Assembly (NCBI GenBank): GCA_050248495.1
Contig: JBFWSG010000013.1
Span: forward strand, 1-64,000
Length of the DNA: 64,000 bases
DNA from: DASYDU01 sp050248495
GTDB taxonomy: Bacteria; Planctomycetota; Planctomycetia; Pirellulales; Lacipirellulaceae
Direction of reading: 5' to 3'
Positions within the stretch are counted from its first letter, which is position 1. The number at the start of each line of letters is the position of its first letter. The notes under the pieces were generated by a model. The model did not search any database. It was not told the origin of the DNA and worked only from the letters and a program-made list of their open reading frames with translations. This document shows, in pieces, positions 1 through 7,874 of the stretch. The translations under genes were made by a program, and so were the position numbers.

Positions 1-117
1 AACGCGGCCATCAATCTTCTCCGCCTCGCCAACTCTGCCAACCTTACCGCCGCCGTCCGAGAAAATGCTTACCGAGTCGACCGACTACTCGCTAAACTGG
101 GCATCATGAAACTTTGA
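1..117 (+). CDS. C-terminal tail of a probable ISAs1-like transposase (partial)
   Basis: The first 39 codons of the window are an open frame ending in TGA at 115-117; the gene begins outside the window. The visible 38 residues contain AINLLRLANSANLTAAVRE and end LLAKLGIMKL. This resembles, from memory, the C-terminal end of ISAs1/H-repeat DDE transposases, which finish with a pattern like N-A-I-x-L-L-R-x-x-x-x-x-N-I-A-A-x-L-R followed by R-x-L-x-x-L-G-I. No catalytic residue is visible because only the tail is present. The call rests on this short similarity alone, and another protein ending is possible. The next gene begins only 10 bases downstream. Confidence 0.45.
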   Translation, partial: NAAINLLRLANSANLTAAVRENAYRVDRLLAKLGIMKL

Positions 118-127
118 ATCGTCCTGA

Positions 128-1525
128 ATGTTTGCCGTGGGCGACTCGGGTTTCACGGCGGCCGCGTCGTTTGTCGCAGCCGCGCGCATTCCCGAAATAG
201 AGCAACCTGTGGTTGTGAACGGCCGCGGCATCCTCTATCGGCGATCCATACTGCTGAGAGCGATCGCTCGCTGGCAGGAACAGCTTGCCGACGAAGCAAC
301 GGAGGCGGGCGATTTCCGTCGTGCGCTAGCCCTACATCGAGAGAACTTGCGCCTCTTCGATCAGTTCGCTGTCGCCGGACGCTCGGCGGAGTACGACAAC
401 ATCTTGATGGCCTGTCGAGCCGCCACGGCTGCCGCGTTGGTAGAAATTGCCGCCGAGCGCCAGAGCGAGCTATCAGCGGACGAGTTGAATGATATAAAGT
501 CCATCGCGGAGCGCGCGACGATCGATCAAGCTGTCGTACAACGAGCCGCCCAATCTCTCGCTGGTAGTCCTCAGCGACCGTCAACGGGGATGACGTTCCA
601 AGGCGACGCACGCACCGTGGCTCTTTTTATGACGGTCGCGGCGCTCGCCAGCTCGGTTATTGCGCTGGCTCTATTGGGGCTGGTGGCTGAATCGCTCGCC
701 CGCGGCAACAACGCTTCGACTAATCCTAATGTCACCGTCGCCGAGCACGCGCTCCTGTTGCTCACCTCACTCGGTGTCACCTTCACCGTGTTCGGTCTCG
801 CCCCCGCCGGCCTGATCAGCGAACAGACACAAGCCTGGGGCCTCACGATCCTGATCATGGGCGCTGCGCTAGCGATTGTCGTTTGGGCGATCTGGACCTG
901 GCGGCGGCCTACTCGAATTCAATTCAGCCTGCGTTCGCTGATGATTTGTTTGCTTTTGGTCTCGCTGCTGCTCACGCTCGTCGCCGCCCTGCGTCCAGTG
1001 GTTGTTTCCTTTAGCACCTTCCCGTTCCGGTTGAAAATTCCCGCCTTGAGTTGGCAACCGTGGGATGCCGCGGTCCTCGAAACGCTGATTCGCCAGGTGG
1101 CAAGCTGGCTCTGGCCCGTGTGCCAGTGGACGCTTTACCTTGGTCCGTACGTAACCTTCGCCATTTGGGTCACTTTCGTTGCCACGTCGTTGCAGTTGAA
1201 GTCGCAATTCAATGCTCGAACGTCGCAGCGGCGGACGTTGTCTTTGCGCGAGCGGCTGGGAAATCTCGGCCAATCTCTTCGCGGCCCATGCTTCGTGCTG
1301 GCCGCGATAGCGCTCCTTGCCTATTTATTCCTCGCACCCAAGACCATCGAATTGGTGGAGCAACACTTCCAATCCCTAATCGCCTTCGCCCGCAAACCGG
1401 ACGATCACTGGACCAAAGTTGAGCGCGCGGTGCAGGCGGTGCGGGCCAATCAGCCCTTGATGACTGAGATCGTCGATGCATCGCGTTTTGAGCTAACCAC
1501 TTCGGCCGCGAACGAGGCCGAGTAG
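128..1525 (+). CDS. Multi-pass membrane protein of unknown function
   Basis: This is a 465-residue protein. Residues 1-150 are soluble and helical, rich in Ala/Glu with an EAGDFRRALALHRENLRLF stretch that looks like a TPR-type helical pair. From about residue 158 there are five or six hydrophobic segments, separated by a basic loop containing RIQFSLRSLM, a motif common in planctomycete membrane proteins of unknown role. The C-terminus (after about residue 410) is soluble. The ATG directly follows an in-frame stop, and there is no good ribosome-binding site. The protein begins abruptly without a signal sequence, 10 bases after the probable transposase, so it may be a 5'-truncated remnant of a longer gene. 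I do not recognise a family and assign no function. Confidence 0.6.
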   Translation: MFAVGDSGFTAAASFVAAARIPEIEQPVVVNGRGILYRRSILLRAIARWQEQLADEATEAGDFRRALALHRENLRLFDQFAVAGRSAEYDNILMACRAATAAALVEIAAERQSELSADELNDIKSIAERATIDQAVVQRAAQSLAGSPQRPSTGMTFQGDARTVALFMTVAALASSVIALALLGLVAESLARGNNASTNPNVTVAEHALLLLTSLGVTFTVFGLAPAGLISEQTQAWGLTILIMGAALAIVVWAIWTWRRPTRIQFSLRSLMICLLLVSLLLTLVAALRPVVVSFSTFPFRLKIPALSWQPWDAAVLETLIRQVASWLWPVCQWTLYLGPYVTFAIWVTFVATSLQLKSQFNARTSQRRTLSLRERLGNLGQSLRGPCFVLAAIALLAYLFLAPKTIELVEQHFQSLIAFARKPDDHWTKVERAVQAVRANQPLMTEIVDASRFELTTSAANEAE

Positions 1526-1536
1526 GCAATTTCAGT

Positions 1537-2907
1537 TCAATCTTCAAGCAGCTTGAGGCACACGAGCCGATTCGCGCCTTGAACATATAGTAACCCGCGT
1601 GCCAGGGCCGGCGCGGCCCAGGCTGGGGATGCCAAGAGCGGCAGACCTTTGTCGTCCGTGAGTTCCCAACGCTGAACTTCTTCGTAGCGCTCGGGCGTGG
1701 CCCGGACCAGCCGTAGTGTGCCGTCTTCGCTGAGGCACACCAGCGTGTCGTCGACCAACAGGAGCGACGAGCGCCCCATGCCCGGCTCGCCCCACATCAC
1801 CTTTCCGATCTTCCAATCAACGCAGCGCAGCTCGGCTTCCGGGGCGTGGTAACCGCTCGAGCCGTAGAGGTATCCCTCGTGCTCGATCGGCGTGTTCCAA
1901 TGGAGGGCCAGCGCCTTGTCGCGGCGGCGGTCGCGGTCGGTCCAAATCTCCTCGAACGCGTTGCCGGTGAATCGCACGAGCGCGCTACCCAGCTCGTATG
2001 TCTCGGAAATAAACACTTCGTCGCCGACAACGACTGGGGTCGAGGCGTTGACGCTCTCGAGCTTTCGCGCCCGCCAGGGATAGGTGGCCAGAGTCGTGCC
2101 CTTTTCCGGATCGATAGCGAGCAGGCCGCCGCGGGCGAACATGAACACGACGTCGCGATCGGCGATCCTGGCGACAACCGGGCTGGCGTAGCTGGCGAAG
2201 TCATCTCCCGTTTGCCAGCGGACTTTCCCGGTCGCCTTGTCGAATGCGACGACGGCCGAGCCGCTCGATTCGATCGGCCCGTGGGCGGCGTAGAGATCGG
2301 TCGGCCCGCCGGGCGGACTGCCGCCGACGTTCACGATCACGAGATCGTGCCACACGAGCGGCGAGCTGCCTACGCCGAAGAAATTCTTCACGACGTTGAA
2401 CTCGCGCGTGGTGTCGACCCGCCAGACCATTTGGCCAGTGCTCACGTTGACGCACTGCAACACGCCTTCGGCGCCCAGCGTGAACACCAGCGGTCCGTCA
2501 ACGACGGGCGTCGCGCGGGGTCCGTTGTTGTAACCCAGCATGTCGCTGTAGCTGGTCGGGTACTCGCACTTCCACTTGACGTCGCCGTTGGCCGCATCGA
2601 AACAAGTGAGCCGCTCGACATCGCCGAAGCGGGCAAAGTGGAACAGCTTGCCGCCGCTGATCGCCGGCGCGGAGTAGCTGGTTCCGATTGGCGTCTGCCA
2701 GACGACGGGCGGACCGCTGGCGGGCCACTTGGCCGGCAAACCGTGCGCGTCCGATTTGCCGTTGCGATGGGGACCGAGAAAGCCGGGCCAATCGGTGGCG
2801 GCCGCAGCTTCGCTGGCCGCGTTCGTTTGATCTTGTACTGGCTCCGCGGCGCTAGCGGCGGCCGACGCGAGGAGCAATCCAATCCAGCAAAATGCACTAC
2901 GGTTCAT
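1537..2907 (-). CDS. Secreted PQQ-binding-like beta-propeller (BamB-like) protein
   Basis: The 456-residue protein starts at ATG 2907. This start is chosen because an AGGGAG site lies about 10 bases upstream, it gives a clean signal peptide (MNRSAFCWIGLLLASAAASA), and it avoids overlap with the upstream gene that stops at 2915. The mature part opens with DWPGFLGPHRNGKS, typical of planctomycete PQQ-like outer-membrane-assembly-type WD/quinoprotein propellers. It continues with repeated blades of the kind G-x-V-x-W and A-x-D-x-x-T-G-K-V-R-W (for example FDAANGDVKWKCEY, FDKATGKVRWQTGDD). No enzyme-specific residues were identified. Many homologues are structural or scaffold proteins rather than dehydrogenases, so no substrate is given. 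Confidence 0.85.
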   Translation of the reverse strand: MNRSAFCWIGLLLASAAASAAEPVQDQTNAASEAAAATDWPGFLGPHRNGKSDAHGLPAKWPASGPPVVWQTPIGTSYSAPAISGGKLFHFARFGDVERLTCFDAANGDVKWKCEYPTSYSDMLGYNNGPRATPVVDGPLVFTLGAEGVLQCVNVSTGQMVWRVDTTREFNVVKNFFGVGSSPLVWHDLVIVNVGGSPPGGPTDLYAAHGPIESSGSAVVAFDKATGKVRWQTGDDFASYASPVVARIADRDVVFMFARGGLLAIDPEKGTTLATYPWRARKLESVNASTPVVVGDEVFISETYELGSALVRFTGNAFEEIWTDRDRRRDKALALHWNTPIEHEGYLYGSSGYHAPEAELRCVDWKIGKVMWGEPGMGRSSLLLVDDTLVCLSEDGTLRLVRATPERYEEVQRWELTDDKGLPLLASPAWAAPALARGLLYVQGANRLVCLKLLED

Positions 2908-2914
2908 GGCCGAT

Positions 2915-3694
2915 TTACTCTCCCTGTTCCCCTTCCTGTTCCTTTCGCTCATCCTGCCGCGACCGCAGATACATTCTGAGGCCTTCGAGAATCGTCGAGA
3001 ACTCCCGTTCGGCAGTATGAATCAACTGTTCGCCGCGGACGAACGCGGCGGTCCGCTCCTGGATCTCCTTGCCGCTGAGCTTGCCTTTTTCGGCGTTTAG
3101 TTTGCGGCGGCCATCAGCGATCGCACGGCGGCTGTTGTTCACGGCCGACGTGAAGCCAAGTGCCAGTTGTTCAAACGTGCGAAAGGCATGCTCATAGTTG
3201 CCGGCCCGGAACGGCCCGTCGCCGACGTCTTTGATCAGCTGCGTATCGAACGGGATCTTGGCCCGTACGATGTCGGCGCCGCAGCGGCCGAAGTTCTGGA
3301 TGTCGATCCGCATCAAAACGCTGGTGGCGTCGTCCGCCGTTTCCGAGCACGTCGCGGCCGGCGGCTCTTCCTCATTCGGCGAGAGGTCCGGAGAGACGGG
3401 CAATAACAGGTGGCACCAACCCACGGCGGCCTGACGTGCGAGAGATTCGACCGGCAGTCGCAGCGGCTTCTTTCCAGACGCCGGTTCGTCAACGGCCTCC
3501 ACCTCGATTCGCACGCCGTCGGCGCTGACTTCGACGACGCGAATGACGCGCTCGCCCTTCGATTTGTCACGAATCGAATAAAGCGCCCCGCGCTCCGGAG
3601 GAACGTAGGCCGACTTACGATAGCGGCCGTCGCCAATCGCGATCTCCATTTCCGGAACTGCGTCTGCACCTGGCGATGGATCTGACTGGGACAT
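2915..3694 (-). CDS. Conserved hypothetical protein
   Basis: A 259-residue protein starting at ATG 3694 (MSQSDPSPGAD...). The frame stays open further upstream to 3937, but that extension runs antisense through a decayed DUF1559 fragment and is low-complexity, so it is rejected. The N-terminal half is a small beta-rich region (GERVIRVVEVSADGVRIEVE) followed by an acidic linker. The C-terminal 100 residues are helical and charged (AVNNSRRAIADGRRKLN, ending RSRQDERKEQEGEQGE), so a coiled-coil or extended helix is likely. No signal peptide or membrane segment is seen. It ends 7 bases before the PQQ-propeller gene on the same strand, so the two are probably co-transcribed. The family is not recognised. 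Confidence 0.6.
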   Translation of the reverse strand: MSQSDPSPGADAVPEMEIAIGDGRYRKSAYVPPERGALYSIRDKSKGERVIRVVEVSADGVRIEVEAVDEPASGKKPLRLPVESLARQAAVGWCHLLLPVSPDLSPNEEEPPAATCSETADDATSVLMRIDIQNFGRCGADIVRAKIPFDTQLIKDVGDGPFRAGNYEHAFRTFEQLALGFTSAVNNSRRAIADGRRKLNAEKGKLSGKEIQERTAAFVRGEQLIHTAEREFSTILEGLRMYLRSRQDERKEQEGEQGE

Positions 3695-3784
3695 CGCGCG
3701 ACCTGGGGATCGAAACTCGGCGGCCCGTGTCCCGGTGCCACCGGCTTCGATTGTAGCAACTTTTGCCGGCACTAAAGAACGCGA

Positions 3785-3919
3785 CGGATCGGCTCCAAGT
3801 GTGCCACTGCCCCCAGCTACCATTCGGGCATCGTCCACGTGGCATTGATGGACGGCTCGGTGTAAGCCACCGGCGACGACATCGACCGGGCGGTATGGCA
3901 GGCGCAGGACGAGGCGTAC
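3785..3919 (+). pseudogene. Decayed C-terminal fragment of a DUF1559 protein
   Basis: In the plus frame from 3785 the translation reads CATAPSYHSGIVHVALMDGS, then V, a TAA stop, then ATGDDIDRAVWQAQ. This matches the H-x9-DG C-terminal signature of DUF1559 pseudopilin-like proteins (histidine, nine residues, Asp-Gly, then a D-x-I-D-x-x-V-W tail). An in-frame stop falls right after the DG-S-V motif and there is no upstream open frame or prepilin leader. It is therefore a remnant of a fourth DUF1559 gene in the window. Confidence 0.6.
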
Positions 3920-3928
3920 TTCAAGCGC

Positions 3929-3968
3929 GCAAAACAAAACCGCCTGGCCAAGTTGACTTGGTCAGGCG
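3929..3968 (-). terminator. Rho-independent terminator of the LysM gene
   Basis: On the minus strand a 13-bp stem (3956-3968 with 3939-3951, one G-U type mismatch, 4-base loop TCAA) is followed by TTTTGTTTTG at 3938-3929. It lies about 70 bases after the stop codon of the LysM gene and has the classic GC-rich hairpin plus U-tract form. Confidence 0.85.
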
Positions 3969-4039
3969 GCTCGTGGGAACAAGCTTCAGAGATTTCGCAG
4001 GCCCGGAAGCTTGTCGTGGTTTCTTGTTCGCGGCATGCG

Positions 4040-4849
4040 TCAGTTGGTAGCCGCGAGGCCGGTTGCAGGGGCCGTCAGCTCGATCGCGTTCGTCGAGGCC
4101 AGGGTGCCGTCGGCACGCAGGACTTCCAGCTCGGCCTTGGTCGCGGAGCCGACATCCAGCTTTGGCAGGCGGATCTTCGTCGAGTCGGCGTTCCATTCGA
4201 CCACTTCCACCGGGAAGGCCACGCCGCTGATCCGCAGCCGGGCCACACCCGTCTCGCTGCCGAGCGTCTGGCCGTCGAGCTGCAGCGTGCTGCCGGTCGG
4301 GACGCTCATGCGGGTCGGCTCAGGAGCCGGGGCCGGAGCAATCGCGGCGGCAACGTTGGCCGAGGTCATCGCGGGGGCCGTCGTGGTGGTGGTCACAGCG
4401 GAAGCGGCCACGTTGTTGAACACTTCGGCCGCCGGGGCACGTGACTGGGTCAGCTGTCCGTTGGCGGTGATCGAGGGGAGCAACAACCGCTGTCCGGGGA
4501 CCAGGGCCACGTTGGTTGAGAGCCGGTTGAAGCGGGCGATTTGGTTCATTGTCGAGCTGGTGCCGTATTCCTTCAAGGCAACGGTGTAGAACGAGTCGCC
4601 GGGCTGCACGACGTACGAGCTGTGGAACGGCTCATAGGCCTGACCGTAGTTGTTGTAGCCGCCATTGTTATTGCCGTAGACACCGCCGTTGTTGCAGGTG
4701 CCGCCATTGCCGCCGTAGCCGCCGCCACCGACGTGAATTCCGCCGATGCCGCCGCGGCCACCGCCGCCGCCACAAGCAAACACAGACGTCGCGAAACCAA
4801 GCGAACCGACCAGGGCCGCTGCCATCAATTTGGTGCTGAAAGTCGACAT
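4040..4849 (-). CDS. Secreted glycine-rich LysM-domain protein
   Basis: A 269-residue protein. ATG 4849 is chosen because GAGGAG sits 8 bases upstream; the in-frame TTG five codons earlier lies inside that site. The signal peptide is MSTFSTKLMAAALVGSLGFA with cleavage near SVFA. A glycine/asparagine-rich low-complexity stretch (about residues 27-75) follows. Then comes one LysM module (YVVQPGDSFYTVALKEYGT ... LVPGQRLLLPS, about residues 80-130) that would bind peptidoglycan or chitin-like glycans. The last 90 residues form a beta-sandwich-like domain (GSTLQLDGQTLG, LRISGVAFPVEV), possibly IPT/TIG-like. It is followed by a strong intrinsic terminator, so it is a single-gene or last-gene unit. 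Confidence 0.85.
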   Translation of the reverse strand: MSTFSTKLMAAALVGSLGFATSVFACGGGGGRGGIGGIHVGGGGYGGNGGTCNNGGVYGNNNGGYNNYGQAYEPFHSSYVVQPGDSFYTVALKEYGTSSTMNQIARFNRLSTNVALVPGQRLLLPSITANGQLTQSRAPAAEVFNNVAASAVTTTTTAPAMTSANVAAAIAPAPAPEPTRMSVPTGSTLQLDGQTLGSETGVARLRISGVAFPVEVVEWNADSTKIRLPKLDVGSATKAELEVLRADGTLASTNAIELTAPATGLAATN

Positions 4850-4991
4850 GATAATTCTCCTCAAGACTGCTGAGATTGTTCGGGAAGCAGGGCAACTTTT
4901 GCCCTCGCCGACTTCTCATACGGCCGGAGCGGGGGCCGTTACGGGAGGAGGGCCGGTTTTCGCGGAAATTGCGGAAAACTCGGCGTTTTTG

Positions 4992-5005
4992 CCGCCAATC
5001 GGCGG
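4992..5005. other. Small GC hairpin downstream of the oxidoreductase gene
   Basis: CCGCC (4992-4996), loop AATC and GGCGG (5001-5005) form a 5-bp stem about 30 bases past the stop of the minus-strand oxidoreductase gene. The T-run lies on the plus-strand 5' side, so it is not a canonical intrinsic terminator for the minus strand. Function is uncertain. Confidence 0.25.
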
Positions 5006-5036
5006 AAAGAATGGACCGTTGCGGCCCAAAGAACCG

Positions 5037-6218
5037 TTAGACGGGCCGGCCGGCAGGCAGCGGCGGGTCGACGACCTCAAAAGAGCCGCTGTCTTCGCTG
5101 GCCTGGGCGGCCAGGCACATCGAGGCGCTCAAGATGCCGTCGGCCAGCGACGTGTGGGGCACGTCGACGCGGCGAATCACGTCGAGGAAGTTCCGCATCA
5201 GCACCGTGTCGCCGCCGTGGTGCACGCCGTCGCCGGCCATGCGGATGTCTTCCACGGTGCCGGTGTGGTGTTCGATCACGCGGATCGCTTCTTTGTACCA
5301 GTCGAACTCGAGCGTGGCGCGATAGCCCGTGACGCGGCAGCCGCGCCAGGCGGCGCTGCGGCGGCTGACAAAATTCTGCGAATAGGCAACGTGGATGCCG
5401 TTGCTGTAGTTCACCAGCGCCGAGCCGGCGTCGTGGTGGCGGACCGAGGTGCTGAACGCACAGGCGTGATCCTCATACCCCATGCCGCCGTCGTCGCCCC
5501 GTTCGGCGATCGAGCGCGGGCTCTCGAGGCAGGAATCGGTGCGGTCGCACGCCGAGCATGTGAGGTCCGGCCGCATGTCGCCGCCATACACGCGGTGCGA
5601 TCCGACGGCCGCAACGCTCGTGGGCATCCCCTGCGCGAGGTGAGTCAGGTAGTCAAAGTCGTGCGTCGCCTTTTGCAGCCACAGTCCGCCGGTGACGTCG
5701 TAGTCGCGGTACCACTGTCCGTAGTAGACGCCGCCATAGGGCACGTAGTTGAAGGCCTGGATGTGATTGACGACGCCGAGGCGGCCGGAGCGGACGATTT
5801 GCACCGCCCGCTGAAAGAGCGGCGTCGCGCGGAGCGGAAACGAGACCACCACGTTGCCTTCGCGTTCGGCGAACGAGGCGGCGAGCTCTTCGAGCTGCAG
5901 CTTGTTGATGGCAACCGGCTTTTCGAGAAACAGCGGCACGGGCACCGCGGCACACAGCACGCCGATCGACGCGTGGCTGTCGCAGTTCGAGCCGATCATC
6001 AGGGCGTCGTAGTCGTCGGCTCGTTCGAGCAGGACTTCGGCGGTCGGCAGGAATTCGGATGGCGGATCGACGACGTTCACCTCGCTCATCCGCAGCTGCG
6101 CGGTGACCGGCGTCGGATCGGCGATGGCGACCAGCCGCACCGACGAATCGAGTTTCTGCAGAATGGCCGTCAGATGCGCGGCACGCCGGCCCATTCCGAT
6201 GACGCCTAACCGAATCAT
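5037..6218 (-). CDS. Gfo/Idh/MocA family NAD(P)-dependent oxidoreductase
   Basis: A 393-residue protein with the N-terminal Rossmann motif GVIGMGRRAAHL (residues 4-15) and the family's conserved E-K-P at LFLEKPVAINK (about residue 93), where the Lys normally contacts the nicotinamide and substrate. The C-terminal alpha/beta domain carries GGLWLQKATHDFDYL (about residue 175), including the conserved catalytic-type His-Asp. A cysteine cluster CSACDRTDSCLES (about residues 225-237) is unusual for the basic family. Members oxidise or isomerise sugar hydroxyls; the substrate cannot be read from sequence. It lies 43 bases downstream of the GH114 gene on the same strand, so it probably works on a product of that hydrolase. 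Confidence 0.9.
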   Translation of the reverse strand: MIRLGVIGMGRRAAHLTAILQKLDSSVRLVAIADPTPVTAQLRMSEVNVVDPPSEFLPTAEVLLERADDYDALMIGSNCDSHASIGVLCAAVPVPLFLEKPVAINKLQLEELAASFAEREGNVVVSFPLRATPLFQRAVQIVRSGRLGVVNHIQAFNYVPYGGVYYGQWYRDYDVTGGLWLQKATHDFDYLTHLAQGMPTSVAAVGSHRVYGGDMRPDLTCSACDRTDSCLESPRSIAERGDDGGMGYEDHACAFSTSVRHHDAGSALVNYSNGIHVAYSQNFVSRRSAAWRGCRVTGYRATLEFDWYKEAIRVIEHHTGTVEDIRMAGDGVHHGGDTVLMRNFLDVIRRVDVPHTSLADGILSASMCLAAQASEDSGSFEVVDPPLPAGRPV

Positions 6219-6261
6219 ACTGTTTGAAAATCCTTGTTGCTTGCTGACCTGGTGAGGTTGG

Positions 6262-7731
6262 CTAGCGTGATAGTTCCAGTCGCGTGATCCACATCAACTT
6301 CGGCCGCCCCGCGCTACCGCCATCCGCACTCTGGCTGATTTGCAATTCACGGAATGGCTCGCTGGGCAATTTGTGTCGCGTGACGCGTTCGTTGTTGTCT
6401 TGCCGAACGTCGGCATCGCGCCACTCGGCATCCTCGGCGGCGCGCGTTTGAATACGGAACTCGCGCGAGGGGCCAGACGCGTCGTGCCAGGCGATCGTGA
6501 GCTCGCCACCTGAAAGGGGCTCAGGAAAACGCAGTCGCAGCCACGGCGCCTCGCCGTCTTCACCGCTGGCCCAGGCGGACTTGCTCCAATGATGGTTCGA
6601 GCGGTCGGTCGCGGGGTCGAACATCGGCTCGACCGTGTAACCGGGGAAGTTGCCCGAGGGAGTGGCGACTGTCCCGGCGGGGAACCCGTTCCGCGGTTCA
6701 GGCAATTTCCAGGCGAGCCGCTCTGGCGTGGTGTAGAGCTCGAGCCACTTGGCGTCCGATTCGCCCTGCAACACTTCCGGATAAACATCATCGAGCAGGA
6801 TCGGCGACACGGAGAACATATAACCGAGACTGGCGGCCCGATTCGCCGCGAGCTGGATCGACTGGCGATCGTTGGTGTCGGCGTAATCGAGCACCATCAC
6901 GCGGATCGATTGATTCTTGATCGCGGGATTGAGCAGTTTTTGGGCCCGCTTCATATGGGCATCGAGGGCGGCCGGATCGTTGAGCACGTAGCGCTTGTTT
7001 TCGAAGTCGTAGGTGGCGGTAAAACTCTCAATCATGAAGCCGTCGGCAAGCGGCGCCACGTCACCGACGATGTCGAAGCCCTGGTTCATGACGATCACCC
7101 CGTCCGGCAGCGCCTCGCGGAGGTCGCGCATCATCTGGATCATGCCGCCGCGGCACTCGGGATACATTTCCGAGACGCTGATCAGATCGAGAAAGATGCC
7201 GTCGAAGCCGTACTCGTCGATGAGCTTCCTGGCTTCGGCGACGCGGCTAGCGCGCCAGGCAGGATCGTTCGTATTGGCGTACCAGCTTTTCCAAATGGGA
7301 TCCTGGTCCGGCTGGCCGTCGCGGTCGCCGTCGAAGTACCAGCTCGCCTTGCCGCCGGGGCCGGTGCCATCGCCGACTTGTAACCGCTCGTCCTCGCCGA
7401 TCGTGATATAGCCGACGGTCACCACACCCAATTCGGAGAGGCGCTTGACGTCCACCTTGTCGACCTGGGAGGGGTGGAGGACGGCAATGTCGTAGTGGCT
7501 GAGCTCGGCGGCGCGGCCCTTGCCGTAATAGGTGTAGAAGCTTCTGGCGGCCTGGAATCGCTTCCTGGCAGGTTCCGCGCGGTTAGCTTTTGGGCCGGCG
7601 AACTCGACAATACGTTTCGGCGACGAGGTCGTACTTGGGGCTGCGATCTCGTTGGCCTGTGCCGGAATCCAGTCGCCAAAACTTGCCAATGCACCACAAG
7701 TTGCCAGGCAAATTAGGAAATTGCGGCCCAT
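6262..7731 (-). CDS. GH114-like endo-alpha-1,4-polygalactosaminidase, secreted
   Basis: A 489-residue protein with an N-terminal signal peptide (MGRNFLICLATCGALASFGD). Residues about 60-340 form a TIM barrel of the GH114/TM1410 type. It has SFYTYYGKGRAAELSHYDIA (strand 1), VGYITIGEDE, a W-Y-A-N-x-N-D-P-A-W stretch, YGFDGIFLDLISVSE (about residue 175, with the family's acidic FLD), and VIVMNQGFD. GH114 founders cleave alpha-1,4-linked galactosamine polymers. The last 140 residues are a beta-sandwich add-on (HWSKSAWASGEDGEAPWLRL), similar in style to a discoidin/F5-8C carbohydrate-binding domain. It is divergent from the GntR regulator, and a putative promoter lies at 7772-7800. Confidence 0.82.
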   Translation of the reverse strand: MGRNFLICLATCGALASFGDWIPAQANEIAAPSTTSSPKRIVEFAGPKANRAEPARKRFQAARSFYTYYGKGRAAELSHYDIAVLHPSQVDKVDVKRLSELGVVTVGYITIGEDERLQVGDGTGPGGKASWYFDGDRDGQPDQDPIWKSWYANTNDPAWRASRVAEARKLIDEYGFDGIFLDLISVSEMYPECRGGMIQMMRDLREALPDGVIVMNQGFDIVGDVAPLADGFMIESFTATYDFENKRYVLNDPAALDAHMKRAQKLLNPAIKNQSIRVMVLDYADTNDRQSIQLAANRAASLGYMFSVSPILLDDVYPEVLQGESDAKWLELYTTPERLAWKLPEPRNGFPAGTVATPSGNFPGYTVEPMFDPATDRSNHHWSKSAWASGEDGEAPWLRLRFPEPLSGGELTIAWHDASGPSREFRIQTRAAEDAEWRDADVRQDNNERVTRHKLPSEPFRELQISQSADGGSAGRPKLMWITRLELSR

Positions 7732-7771
7732 ATTAACGGTCTCCAGCGGTCGACTTTGCCCGCTTCACCCG

Positions 7772-7800
7772 ACTTTACGCGGGGAAAACCAACACGTCAA
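7772..7800 (-). promoter_or_regulatory. Putative sigma-70-type promoter of the GH114 operon
   Basis: On the minus strand TTGACG (7800-7795), a 17-bp spacer and TAAAGT (7777-7772) lie 41 bases upstream of the GH114 start at 7731. Spacing and hexamers fit a housekeeping promoter; activity is inferred. Confidence 0.5.
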
Positions 7801-7836
7801 TAAGTTGATCGTACTTAGTATTTATTTTTACCATTT

Positions 7837-7852
7837 ACTTGACAAGACAAGT
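7837..7852. promoter_or_regulatory. Inverted repeat, candidate GntR operator
   Basis: ACTTG-ACAAGA-CAAGT is a 5-bp inverted repeat with a 6-base centre that overlaps the -35 hexamer of the putative regulator promoter, in the shared region between two divergent genes. The position fits autorepression by the adjacent GntR protein. Confidence 0.4.
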
Positions 7853-7867
7853 TGAACCGGATATTCA
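7839..7867 (+). promoter_or_regulatory. Putative promoter of the GntR/LacI regulator
   Basis: TTGACA (7839-7844), a 17-bp spacer and TATTCA (7862-7867). The expected start site falls about at the ATG (7875), which has no convincing ribosome-binding site, so the mRNA may be leaderless. Confidence 0.5.
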
Positions 7868-7874
7868 TAATCCC

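Noticed and set aside
3695..3937. N-terminal extension of the gene at 2915-3694
   Set aside because: Runs antisense through a decayed DUF1559 fragment; ATG 3694 gives a sensible start.
4746..6209. 487-codon plus-strand frame opposite the LysM and oxidoreductase genes
   Set aside because: Spans two genes on the other strand and an intergenic hairpin; no motif.
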